Source: DASPLH01 sp035627675
Lineage (GTDB): Bacteria; Acidobacteriota; Terriglobia; Terriglobales; Acidobacteriaceae
Length of the DNA: 11,498 nucleotides
NCBI GenBank assembly: GCA_035627675.1
Contig: DASPLH010000101.1
Coordinates: forward strand, 1-11,498
Reading direction: 5' to 3'
Positions 1 to 7,251 of this stretch are shown here, piece after piece. Made by a program: the position numbers and the translations under genes. A model generated the notes under the pieces. That model was not told the DNA's origin, did no database searches, and was given only the letters and a program-made list of their open reading frames with translations. Every line of letters starts with the position of its first letter. Position 1 is the first letter of the stretch.

Positions 1-986
1 GTGAACGCATCGGCTTCGTCGCGGAAGCCGAGCCCGAGCAACGCCCGGGTGGTGAGAGATGCGTCCCGCAGCCAGCAGTACCGGTAATCCCAGTTCAGGG
101 GGCCTCCGACGATCTCCGGCAGAGACGTGGTGGGCGCGGCGATGACCGCGCCCGACGGCGCGTAGATCATCGACTTCAACGCGAGCGCGCTGCGGAGGAC
201 TTGCTCGCGCCACGGGCCATCGTACGTGCACCGCGCGCTCCAGGCACGCCACCAGGCAATCGTGTCGTCGAGCCTGCCCTGCGCCAGATCGCCCAGCGGA
301 GGGATCACGCCCGGCGACTCATCGTTATAAGAAAGAGAGAACCAGGCCGTTTCTCCCGCATGCAGACGAAAGTCGCTGAAGGCGTCGCACCCGCGAACGT
401 CCTGCCGCTGTGTGCTGCGCAACCAACTCTCCCCGCGGTTGCAGTCGAATTCAATGCCGAAGGCGTTGCGATCCCGCAGGCGCGGCCTGCACGTTGCGTA
501 GCCGGTTCGCGCAAGGAACTCGGACTCGATCTCCACTTCGCCTTCCGTGCATTCCAATCTCCGCAGGATTTCGTGGTCGGCGTGGAAGAGATCCCGGTCC
601 TCGTGCGGAGCCGAGACCACCATGCAGTCGGTCAGCACGCACCGTCCACCACGCGCGCGGAACTCTGTCTCGAGTACGTTCGTCCCTTCCACGTACGACC
701 GCCGGGTGTCGATCACGTCCCTGGCCCTGACCCTCCAGTACCCGCCTTTGTTCGCATCCAGCAGGGCGGCGAACACGCTCGGGCTGTCGAAGCGCGGCCA
801 GCAGAGCCAATCGATGGATCCGTCGCGCGACACGAGCGCGGCGGATCGGCAATCGCCAATGATCCCGTAGTCGGCGATCGGTTTGTATCCATTCAAAGCC
901 ATCAACTTCGGAAGATAGATGCGGGGAATCACACTCGAGCCGATTGGCGGGCGCGGCAAATGCCATGCAGTGGAATGGGAATTCAT
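1..986 (-). CDS. GH15 family glucoamylase/trehalase-like glycoside hydrolase (partial, C-terminus beyond left edge)
   Basis: Read on the minus strand this frame is open from an ATG at 986 to the window edge (328 codons, no stop). It carries the two hallmarks of bacterial GH15 proteins. The first is the N-terminal block DYGIIGDCRSAALVS followed by DGSIDWLCWPRFDSPS (about residues 39-70). The second is NWDYRYCWLRDA (about residues 298-309), part of the (alpha/alpha)6 barrel substrate site. GH15 enzymes hydrolyse alpha-glucosidic bonds in starch-type glucans or trehalose; which one cannot be told here. Full proteins are about 600-650 residues, so roughly half is missing, including the catalytic glutamates. 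The start is uncertain. ATG 902 would give MALNGYKPIADYG, the usual family N-terminus, and neither start has a clear Shine-Dalgarno. A weak TTTACC-17-TTTATG promoter-like pair (1012 down to 984) would also favour 902. The gene is divergent from the next one. Family identity is near certain; substrate is unknown. Confidence 0.93.
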   Translation of the reverse strand, partial: MNSHSTAWHLPRPPIGSSVIPRIYLPKLMALNGYKPIADYGIIGDCRSAALVSRDGSIDWLCWPRFDSPSVFAALLDANKGGYWRVRARDVIDTRRSYVEGTNVLETEFRARGGRCVLTDCMVVSAPHEDRDLFHADHEILRRLECTEGEVEIESEFLARTGYATCRPRLRDRNAFGIEFDCNRGESWLRSTQRQDVRGCDAFSDFRLHAGETAWFSLSYNDESPGVIPPLGDLAQGRLDDTIAWWRAWSARCTYDGPWREQVLRSALALKSMIYAPSGAVIAAPTTSLPEIVGGPLNWDYRYCWLRDASLTTRALLGLGFRDEADAF

Positions 987-1234
987 AAATTGTGTATTGC
1001 CGATAAGGTAAACAGACGCCTTCCCGCCAATGCTGCCGGGCTACTCCTATTCGACCCGCCGCCGCCGGCCGGGAGTTCGCTCGTAAGCTACTGGAAACAG
1101 TCGGAGAAGCCGGGCGGTGCACCTTGGCCGAGGCGGGTGAGCGCGCCGGAGACAGATCCATCGCGGCGAAGGCCAGAGTGGAGCAAGAACTGCACTGGAG
1201 GTCTGCGAGTTCGTGTTTCTTTGGGAGGCAGGCG

Positions 1235-3985
1235 TTGCCTTGGCGTTCGCTGTTCCTCGTCTTGTTTGTCGTTTCCGTCCCTGGATGGCTCGTTGCGCAG
1301 TGTACGGCTACAGGAGGCCCCGGTTCGGTCACAATCTGCACCCCTGCTGCGGGAGCCACGGTGAGTTCTCCGGTCACGTTCCAGGCGGCCGCTGCCGCGC
1401 CCTCCGGACAGACCATCACCGCCATGCGCCTCTACCTCAACAGTCAGGCGCGATACACCAGCAGTAGCGGGACGCTCAGCACGTCGCTCGACCTCCCGGC
1501 CGGCGCATACTCCGTGGTCGTGAATGCCTGGTCCAACACAGGCGCGGTCTTCCAGGCCAGCCGCACCATCACCGTCGGCGGAACCACGCAACCCACCAGC
1601 TGCACGGCAACCGCGAACCGCACGGTCCAGATCTGCTCTCCCGCGAATGGCGCAACCGCGACGAGTCCTGTGAAGGTTGTCGCCGGGCTGCGCTCCGATT
1701 CCGGACTCAAGTCTTCCCAGATCTACCTCGACGGAACTCTCGTTTACTCCGGCCCGGCGGGCGGAACCAGCGTCAACCAGAGCTTCAGCATGGGATTGGG
1801 TTCTCACCGCATCACTGTCAAGGGCTGGGACAGCGCCGGCAGCTTCATGACCAGCGTGACGGTCACTGTGGGCTCGGCAAGCGAGCCGCCGCCCACCGGA
1901 GGAGCGTGCTCGGTAGGCGCGAACCGCACCGTCCATATCTGCGCGCCCGCGAACAACGCATCCGCAACCAACCCGGTCAACATCCAGGCCGCCGTTCGCT
2001 CGGATTCGGGGCTGAATGCCTCCCAGATCTATATCGACAGCACGCTCCAGTGGCAGGGAACTTCCTCACAGGTCAACCAGAACCTGACGCTTGCAACCGG
2101 GACGCGAAAGATCACCGTTAAGGGTTGGGACAGCGCGGGTAATTTCTCAAGCGCCGTCTATGTGAACGTGAGCGGCGGCAGCACGGGCCCGTCCGTCAGC
2201 GTCACCCCGAGTTCCACCACCGTGCAGGTTGGCGAGACCGCCCAGTTCCATGCCGCCGTGACTGGAGTGCCGGACACGAGCGTCACCTGGAGCGTGGACG
2301 GTGCGGCGGGCGGGAACTCGACGGTCGGAACCATCGGCAGCTCCGGACTCTACACGGCGCCCGGCACGGCCGGCACGCACACCATCAAGGCCGTTTCCAA
2401 CAGCGACGCCGGCTTGCAGGACACGGCGACCGTGAACGTCGTCACAAGCGCGCCCGCTCCGAGCGGCTATTTCACCTACAAGTTCGACAACGGACGCACG
2501 GGGTTGAACGCGCAGGAGACCGTCCTGACGCCGTCCAACGTGAACAGCGCCACCTTCGGCAAGAAGGGAAGCTGGTCGCTGGATGCCAACATCAACGCGC
2601 AGCCGCTTTGGGTGAAGGGCGTGTCGATCAACGGGGCCACTCGCAACGTGCTCTATGTCGCAACCCAGAATGACAGTGTCTATGCGCTGGATGCCGACCG
2701 GCCTGGCACCGTGTTGTGGAAGCGAAGCTTCCTGACCTCCACAAGGACCGTCGGCAAGGCGTACGAGCTCTCCTCCGATGGACGCACATCGCTGGGCGAC
2801 AGCGTGGGCATCACGGGAACTCCGGTCATCGACCCCGCGAGCAGCCGGTTGTACCTGGTGGCGCGCACGACCGAAGGCGGCAACCAGGTGCAGCGGTTGC
2901 ACGCCATTGATATAAGGACCGGCAACGATGTGGTCGGGCCGGCGGTCATTCAGGGCACGGAGAGCGGCACCGGAGACGGTTCATCGAACGGCGTCATCAA
3001 CTTCAATCCTCTGACGCAAAATCAGCGTCCAGGTCTCCTGCTCAGCAACGGCGTGGTGTACATCACGTTTGCCGCATTCAGCGATTTCCGCCCATATCAC
3101 GGATGGGTGATCGCCTACAGCGCGTCGAACCTCGGCTACATCGACGCGTACGCGGCCGTGCCTGACGGTTCCGGCGGCGGCATCTGGCAGAGTGGCGCGG
3201 CTCCGGCGGCAGATGGCAGCGGCAACGTGTACGTCGTCAGCTCCAACTCGATGCCGTGGTCCACGGGCATCTTCAATCCGCCGAGGAATCTCTCCAACAG
3301 CGTCATCAAGCTCAGCCTTGTGAACGGACAGCTCACGTTGACCGATTACTTCGCGCCGTATAACACCGTGTGCCTGACGCGCACGGACCTCGATCTTGGT
3401 TCGGCGGGCGCGATGCTGGTGCCGGGGCAGATCAACGGCAAAAATGTGCTGGCCTTCGGCAGCAAGGAAGGCCGTGCTTACCTGGTCGATCGCGGGAACA
3501 TGGGCAAGTTCCAGTCGGGCAGCGACAGCCAGATCATAGCCTCCGTGCTGTTCAACTCGCAGGGAGCTTGCGGGCAGTCGGGCTTCGATGCCAGCTCGCC
3601 CTGGCGCGTCTATGGCTCGACCGCGTACTGGAAGGGCAATCTGTACTTCGGCTCGGTGTTCGGACCGTTGCGTCAGTACGACATCTCGGGTGGGACCTTC
3701 CGGCAGGTGGCGCTCAGCTCGCACGTCTTCCCGGGCAGCGGCCAGTCGGGGCGCGGAGCGATGACCGTCGTTTCGTCGAACGGCGATTCCAACGGAATCG
3801 TCTGGACCGCCGAGCGAGACCTCAACAAACAGGGATGGCTACGCGCCTACGACGCGAATAACGTGGGACGCCAGCTCTACGTCAGCAACTTCGGGGCCGG
3901 GACGAGTTTCGTTGTTCCGACGGTGATCAACGGCCGCGTGTACGTGACGGGTGAAAACGTCGTGTACATGTACGGGCTGCTATAG
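1235..3985 (+). CDS. Secreted Ig-repeat / PQQ-type beta-propeller protein
   Basis: This 916-residue protein is exported. A signal peptide begins MPWRSLFLVLF and probably ends at LVAQ, just before Cys23. The start chosen is TTG 1235 because GGGAGG (1223-1228) sits 6 nt upstream and a compact signal peptide follows. GTG 1178 (with GAAGG 5 nt upstream) or TTG 1124 would add 19 or 37 residues in front. Three Ig-like repeats of about 102 residues start at Cys23, Cys123 and Cys225 and resemble the bacterial Ig family Big_7. Each has a Cys pair 11-12 residues apart; repeats 2 and 3 share ITVKGWDSAG. A fourth Ig-like domain covers about 319-408. From about 410 to the end is a repetitive beta-propeller like PQQ-type quinoprotein repeats, with strands such as VLYVATQNDSVYALDAD and ITGTPVIDPASSRLYLVART. 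I see no proof of PQQ binding or catalysis. A surface or periplasmic binding/adhesion role is inference. It appears monocistronic. Confidence 0.85.
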   Translation: MPWRSLFLVLFVVSVPGWLVAQCTATGGPGSVTICTPAAGATVSSPVTFQAAAAAPSGQTITAMRLYLNSQARYTSSSGTLSTSLDLPAGAYSVVVNAWSNTGAVFQASRTITVGGTTQPTSCTATANRTVQICSPANGATATSPVKVVAGLRSDSGLKSSQIYLDGTLVYSGPAGGTSVNQSFSMGLGSHRITVKGWDSAGSFMTSVTVTVGSASEPPPTGGACSVGANRTVHICAPANNASATNPVNIQAAVRSDSGLNASQIYIDSTLQWQGTSSQVNQNLTLATGTRKITVKGWDSAGNFSSAVYVNVSGGSTGPSVSVTPSSTTVQVGETAQFHAAVTGVPDTSVTWSVDGAAGGNSTVGTIGSSGLYTAPGTAGTHTIKAVSNSDAGLQDTATVNVVTSAPAPSGYFTYKFDNGRTGLNAQETVLTPSNVNSATFGKKGSWSLDANINAQPLWVKGVSINGATRNVLYVATQNDSVYALDADRPGTVLWKRSFLTSTRTVGKAYELSSDGRTSLGDSVGITGTPVIDPASSRLYLVARTTEGGNQVQRLHAIDIRTGNDVVGPAVIQGTESGTGDGSSNGVINFNPLTQNQRPGLLLSNGVVYITFAAFSDFRPYHGWVIAYSASNLGYIDAYAAVPDGSGGGIWQSGAAPAADGSGNVYVVSSNSMPWSTGIFNPPRNLSNSVIKLSLVNGQLTLTDYFAPYNTVCLTRTDLDLGSAGAMLVPGQINGKNVLAFGSKEGRAYLVDRGNMGKFQSGSDSQIIASVLFNSQGACGQSGFDASSPWRVYGSTAYWKGNLYFGSVFGPLRQYDISGGTFRQVALSSHVFPGSGQSGRGAMTVVSSNGDSNGIVWTAERDLNKQGWLRAYDANNVGRQLYVSNFGAGTSFVVPTVINGRVYVTGENVVYMYGLL
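1301..2182 (+). repeat. Three tandem Ig-like coding repeats (about 102 codons each)
   Basis: Within the secreted protein gene, repeat units begin at TGT 1301, TGC 1601 and TGC 1907. The second and third are the most alike (CTATANRTVQIC versus CSVGANRTVHIC, and both contain ITVKGWDSAG). The first is more diverged and lacks the GWDSAG motif, having NAWSNTG instead. The similarity is clear at protein level and patchy at DNA level, so duplication is not recent. Confidence 0.75.
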
Positions 3986-4013
3986 GAGTTTCGAGTTTCA
4001 GGTTTCGAGTTTC
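3986..4013 (+). repeat. Tandem heptamer repeat GAGTTTC x4
   Basis: Immediately after the stop codon of the secreted protein gene lie four head-to-tail 7-bp units: GAGTTTC, GAGTTTC, AGGTTTC, GAGTTTC. A degenerate fifth copy (GAGATCG) follows. The array is non-coding. I recall similar GAAACTC-type tandem repeats between genes in acidobacterial genomes, but cannot check that here. Confidence 0.7.
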
Positions 4014-4052
4014 GAGATCGTGGGCGGGCACAATCGAAGGACCAGGAACTAT

Positions 4053-4087
4053 CCCACCTTGGCTGCGCTTCGCTCCGCGAAGGTGGG
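4053..4087. repeat. Imperfect palindrome CCCACCTT/AAGGTGGG (REP-like hairpin or terminator)
   Basis: CCCACCTT (4053-4060) and AAGGTGGG (4080-4087) are a perfect 8-bp inverted repeat. The interior continues pairing with a few mismatches around a TTC loop near 4070, giving a 35-nt hairpin. There is no T-run on either side, so a classical intrinsic terminator is unlikely. It lies between the secreted protein gene and rpsO and may be a dispersed REP-type element that also shields the upstream mRNA 3' end. Confidence 0.55.
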
Positions 4088-4092
4088 CCACC

Positions 4093-4171
4093 GGCGCGCA
4101 TCCGTGTTGATCCTGCGAATCCTGGCGCGCATTCCGGCTGGAACGGGCGACTGGCAGCCGGTTGCGGCTGC
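4093..4171. repeat. Short direct repeat GGCGCGCAT and adjacent hairpin
   Basis: GGCGCGCAT occurs at 4093-4101 and again at 4124-4132 (31-bp period). It is followed by a small inverted repeat, GCAGCC (4154-4159) and GGCTGC (4166-4171), with a 6-nt loop. No coding potential is apparent. Together with the upstream palindrome and heptamers this makes the whole 3986-4185 gap a patchwork of small repeats. Function unknown. Confidence 0.4.
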
Positions 4172-4185
4172 AAGTCCTACTCGTC

Positions 4186-4215
4186 TTTACACTTCCGCGA
4201 AGCGCGTGTTAAGCT
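4186..4215 (+). promoter_or_regulatory. Putative sigma70-type promoter for rpsO
   Basis: TTTACA (4186-4191, 5 of 6 matches to the -35 consensus) is followed after 18 bp by TAAGCT (4210-4215, matching at positions 1, 2 and 6 of the -10). Transcription would start near 4222, leaving a leader of about 43 nt before the S15 start codon. The -10 is weak, so this is a candidate only. Confidence 0.4.
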
Positions 4216-4264
4216 CGGGTAGTTACAGGATTGATTTAGAAGAAGCAGGAGCGCGTTAGTCTCA

Positions 4265-4531
4265 GTGTTAGCCCGAGAGCATAAGTCGAACATCATCGAT
4301 TCGTACAGAACCCACGCCACGGATACCGGCAGCCCCGAAGTGCAGATCGCCCTTCTGAGCGAGCGCATCGGCCAGCTTACCGAGCATTTCCGTACGCACA
4401 AGAAGGACCACGCCTCGCGCCGTGGACTTCTCATGATGGTCAGCCGCCGTCGCAGCTTGCTGGACTATCTGAAGAAGTCGGACGCGGAACGCTACAAAGT
4501 GGTCATTCAGAAGCTGGGAATCCGCAAGTAA
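4265..4531 (+). CDS. rpsO: 30S ribosomal protein S15
   Basis: This 88-residue protein is the usual S15 length and matches the family along its whole length. TGSPEVQIALLSERI lies in the first half, then HKKDHASRRGLL, and RRRSLLDYLKKSD and KLGIRK at the C-terminus. S15 is a primary binder of the 16S rRNA central domain during 30S assembly and contacts the three-way junction of helices 20-22. The start is GTG 4265 with MLAREHK following, as in other S15 proteins. The nearest purine-rich element, AGGAG at 4247-4251, is 13 nt upstream, which is long. In E. coli S15 represses its own translation through a leader pseudoknot; a similar control could operate here but is not shown. It precedes pnp, the conserved bacterial order. 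Confidence 0.97.
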   Translation: MLAREHKSNIIDSYRTHATDTGSPEVQIALLSERIGQLTEHFRTHKKDHASRRGLLMMVSRRRSLLDYLKKSDAERYKVVIQKLGIRK

Positions 4532-4541
4532 CTGAGTTTCC

Positions 4542-4570
4542 ACGCCGGGGCAGCAGTCGCCCCGGCGTTT
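4542..4570 (+). terminator. GC-rich hairpin after rpsO (terminator or processing site)
   Basis: ACGCCGGGGC (4542-4551) pairs perfectly with GCCCCGGCGT (4559-4568) across a 7-nt loop, starting 11 nt after the rpsO stop codon. Only three T residues follow the stem, so termination may be partial, with read-through into pnp. In E. coli the rpsO-pnp spacer also carries a terminator and an RNase-processed hairpin. Confidence 0.7.
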
Positions 4571-4800
4571 GTGCATTGCACGCCCGGTTAGCGAAGTGCT
4601 TCGATGCTCGGCGCTTCCCGTAGCGTGCGGGGTCGCATGGCGCTGTTGCGCTTGTGCGGCGATTCGTTATTGGTACGCCTCCTCGGATGGAGGGCGTGCC
4701 GGCTCGTGCTGACCAGACCCATCCTGTGGCCCGGCCCCGCCGTATCTCGGCTGTGCTGGATCGGCCAATCTGACGCGCGCCTCGTAGAAGAGAGAGAGAA
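4571..4800 (+). promoter_or_regulatory. Structured pnp leader region
   Basis: The rest of the rpsO-pnp spacer has no credible gene but can fold. GCACGC (4578-4583) pairs with GCGTGC (4623-4628). GGTACGCCTCC (4672-4682) pairs with GGAGGGCGTGCC (4689-4700) around a 6-nt loop, with one wobble and one bulge. A weak promoter-like pair, TTGCGC (4646) and TATTGG (4668), lies between them. In E. coli, PNPase controls its own mRNA after RNase III cuts a leader hairpin. The 4672-4700 stem is a reasonable counterpart, but that is inference. Confidence 0.4.
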
Positions 4801-7161
4801 ATGAAGCCTGAACCCTCCGTAGCTACCGTTACACTTTCCGGCGGTAAGACCATCACATTTCAGACAGGGAAGTTGGCCAAGCAGGCCCACGGTTCCTGCA
4901 TCGTGCGCGTGGGCGACAATGTCGTGCTCGCCACCGCCTGCGCCAACCCAGAGCCCCGCGTGGGGATCGATTTTTTCCCGCTGACCGTTGACTATCGCGA
5001 ATACACCTATGCCGGCGGCAGAATCCCCGGCGGATTCATCAAGCGTGAAGGCCGCCCGAGCGAGCGCGAAATCCTGACCAGCCGCCAGATCGATCGTCCG
5101 ATCCGTCCGCTGTTCCCCGAAGGTTTCCGGTCCGAGACGCAGGTCATCGCCCTCGTCCTTTCGGCCGATACTGAAAACGATCCTGACGTGGCGGCCATCA
5201 ACGGCGCTTCCGCGGCACTGACCCTTTCGGACATCCCGTTTGCCGGGCCGGTTGGCGCCATCCGCGTCGGGTACGTGAATGGCGAGTTCATCGCCAACCC
5301 GACCTATGAAGAGATTCGCCAGGGAACGCTGAGCCTCATGGTCGTCGGCACCGCCGAAGGCATCGTGATGATCGAGGCGGGCGCGAACGAGGTCGATGAG
5401 GACAAGGTGGTCGATGCCATCGAGTTCGCCCATGCCGAAATCAAGAAGATCTGCGCCGTCATCAGCGACATGGCGAAGACCGCCGGCAAGCCGAAGCGCG
5501 CCATCGAGCCGGTCCAGATCGACCAGGTGTACCTCGACACTCTTCGTTCGAAGATTGGCGCGCAGCTTACCGACGCGCTGAACACCGAGAAGTATCCGAA
5601 GGCGGAGAGCTACGCCAAGGTCAAGCAGATCAAGGACGCGCTCAAGGCCGAGATTCCGGAAGACAATGCGGAAGAGCGCACGAAGGCCGGCAAGTACTTC
5701 GACATTCTGCGCGAGCAGGTGTTCCGCGAGCAGGTATTGCAGCAGCGCCGCCGTCCGGATGGACGCGCCTTCGATCAGATCCGTCCGATCTGGATCGAAG
5801 CCGGCGTGCTGCCGCGCACGCACGGTTCGGCCGTCTTCACCCGTGGCGAAACCCAGGCGCTGGCTACCACCACGCTGGGCACCGGGGAAGACATGCAGCG
5901 GCTCGAGCGCTTCGAAGGCGAAGCCAAGAAGCGTTTCATGCTGCACTACAACTTCCCGCCGTTCTCGGTCGGTGAAGTGGCCTTCCTGCGCGGGGCCGGC
6001 CGTCGAGAGATCGGTCACGGAGCTCTGGCGGAGCGTGCCCTCGCGGCCGTGCTGCCGAGCGAAGAGGTTTTCCCGTACGCCATCCGCGTGGTTTCGGACA
6101 TCCTCGAGTCCAACGGCTCGTCTTCGATGGCCACGGTTTGCGGCGGCTCGCTGAGCATGATGGATGCCGGCGTGCCGTTGCGCGCCCCGGTGGCGGGTGT
6201 CGCGATGGGTCTCGTGAAGGAAGGCGACCAGTACGCCGTCCTGAGCGATATCGCGGGCGCAGAAGATCACTACGGCGATATGGATTTCAAGGTCGCCGGT
6301 ACGACCGAGGGCATTACCGCGCTCCAGATGGACATCAAGATCATGGGCATCACGCCGCAGATCATGCGTGAAGCTCTCCAGCAGGCAAAGCGCGGACGCC
6401 TGCACATCCTCGAGCAGATGAACTCGATCCTCAGCGAGGGCCGTACGGCGGTCAGCGAGTTCGCGCCGCGGTTCTACACGCTGAAGATTCCGACGGACAA
6501 GATCCGCGACCTCATCGGACCCGGCGGCAAGGTCATCCGCGGCATCGTCGATGCCACGGGCGTCAAGATCGACGTGGAAGATGACGGCACGGTTCGCGTG
6601 GCGTCGAGCGATCAGGCAGCGGCCGACAAGGCGCTCCAGATGATCGGCGACATCACGGCAACGCCGGAGATCGGCAAAACCTACCTGGGCAAGGTGACGC
6701 GGCTCGCCGAATTCGGCGCGTTCGTCGAGATCCTGCCCGGAACGGACGGCCTGCTGCACATCTCCGAGGTCGCCGAGCACCGCATCAAGGACATCAAGGA
6801 CGAACTCAAAGAGGGCGACCAGGTACTTGTGAAGGTGCTTTCCGTCGAAGGCAATCGTATCAAGCTGTCCCGCAAGGCCATCCTCAAGGAACAGCGCGCC
6901 AAGATGCAGCAGGGCAACCCCGATGCCGATGTCGCGGCACAGGGCGTCGGCGGAGCCGTGACGTTCGAAGGCGGCTACGAGGGCGGCGATGAGGATGAAG
7001 CCAACGGCGATGAGCCGAACTTCAACCGAGAAGGCGCACCCGAGCCTGCCGGAGCGGGCGAGCGCGGACCCCGCCCGCAGGGTGGTGATCCTCGCCGGCG
7101 TCGCGGCCGCGGACGCGGCCCGCGTGGCCCACGCGGCGGCGGAGATCGCGGCGGTCGCTAG
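4801..7161 (+). CDS. pnp: Polyribonucleotide nucleotidyltransferase (PNPase)
   Basis: PNPase degrades RNA 3' to 5' with phosphate, releasing nucleoside diphosphates, as a homotrimer often tied to the degradosome. The 786-residue chain has the full layout: first RNase PH domain (about 14-145, with FFPLTVDYREYTYAGGRIPG), helical linker (about 245-325), second RNase PH domain (about 330-555), KH domain with GPGG at 573-576, and S1 domain (about 626-697). The phosphate-site serines are Ser440-442. Metal/catalytic residues are Asp489, Asp493, Asp495 and Lys497 in EDHYGDMDFK, matching E. coli Asp486, Asp490, Asp492 and Lys494, so it should be active. It is about 75 residues longer than the E. coli protein (711). 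The extra C-terminal tail is first acidic and Gly-rich, then Arg/Gly-rich. ATG 4801 follows a GAGAGAGAG purine run. It lies downstream of rpsO and ends at a strong terminator. Confidence 0.98.
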   Translation: MKPEPSVATVTLSGGKTITFQTGKLAKQAHGSCIVRVGDNVVLATACANPEPRVGIDFFPLTVDYREYTYAGGRIPGGFIKREGRPSEREILTSRQIDRPIRPLFPEGFRSETQVIALVLSADTENDPDVAAINGASAALTLSDIPFAGPVGAIRVGYVNGEFIANPTYEEIRQGTLSLMVVGTAEGIVMIEAGANEVDEDKVVDAIEFAHAEIKKICAVISDMAKTAGKPKRAIEPVQIDQVYLDTLRSKIGAQLTDALNTEKYPKAESYAKVKQIKDALKAEIPEDNAEERTKAGKYFDILREQVFREQVLQQRRRPDGRAFDQIRPIWIEAGVLPRTHGSAVFTRGETQALATTTLGTGEDMQRLERFEGEAKKRFMLHYNFPPFSVGEVAFLRGAGRREIGHGALAERALAAVLPSEEVFPYAIRVVSDILESNGSSSMATVCGGSLSMMDAGVPLRAPVAGVAMGLVKEGDQYAVLSDIAGAEDHYGDMDFKVAGTTEGITALQMDIKIMGITPQIMREALQQAKRGRLHILEQMNSILSEGRTAVSEFAPRFYTLKIPTDKIRDLIGPGGKVIRGIVDATGVKIDVEDDGTVRVASSDQAAADKALQMIGDITATPEIGKTYLGKVTRLAEFGAFVEILPGTDGLLHISEVAEHRIKDIKDELKEGDQVLVKVLSVEGNRIKLSRKAILKEQRAKMQQGNPDADVAAQGVGGAVTFEGGYEGGDEDEANGDEPNFNREGAPEPAGAGERGPRPQGGDPRRRRGRGRGPRGPRGGGDRGGR

Positions 7162-7176
7162 CCGGGAGTAACCATG

Positions 7177-7209
7177 GGGCCACGGTGAAAACCGTGGCCC
7201 TGTCTTCTT
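7177..7209 (+). terminator. Intrinsic terminator after pnp
   Basis: GGGCCACGGT (7177-7186) and ACCGTGGCCC (7191-7200) form a perfect 10-bp stem closed by a GAAA tetraloop, followed by the T-rich TGTCTTCTT. It begins 15 nt after the pnp stop codon and separates the rpsO-pnp unit from the cell-envelope gene block. Confidence 0.88.
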
Positions 7210-7232
7210 GGTGAATCTCCGAATGGTAGAAT
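7205..7232 (+). promoter_or_regulatory. Putative promoter for the mgtC-dapF-ldcA-mpl run
   Basis: TAGAAT (7227-7232) is a good -10 element (5 of 6). The best-placed -35 is only TTCTTG (7205-7210, 16-bp spacing), inside the T-tract of the pnp terminator. The start of transcription would be near 7239, about 13 nt before the mgtC-like ATG, which would explain why no Shine-Dalgarno is visible there. Supported mainly by the -10 and by the position after a terminator. Confidence 0.4.
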
Positions 7233-7251
7233 CCGCCAACAAGCAATCGTC

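Noticed and set aside
987..1234. Possible riboswitch or RNA element in the 248-bp divergent gap between GH15 and the secreted protein gene
   Set aside because: I looked for cyclic-di-GMP, cobalamin, TPP and SAM-type conserved cores on both strands and found none. Only GC-rich short palindromes such as CCGGCCGG are present.
201..1364. A 387-codon plus-strand open frame over the left end
   Set aside because: It lies opposite the GH15 gene, whose minus-strand frame shows unmistakable family motifs. The plus-strand product is Pro/Arg-rich with no domain.
451..1425. A 324-codon minus-strand frame overlapping the GH15 gene and the intergenic region
   Set aside because: It is out of frame with the GH15 protein by one base and runs antisense into the secreted protein gene. 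The GH15 frame itself is continuous to the window edge, so no frameshift needs to be invoked.
3951..4259. A 102-codon plus-strand frame between the secreted protein gene and rpsO
   Set aside because: It consists of translated repeats (GAGTTTC heptamers and the palindrome) and overlaps the end of the previous gene in another frame. There is no ribosome-binding site or domain.
4588..7242. An 884-codon open frame on the minus strand covering the whole of pnp
   Set aside because: It is the antisense of a certain PNPase gene in GC-rich DNA, where codon bias keeps the opposite frame free of stops. Its product has no recognisable domain and its composition is that of a shadow frame.
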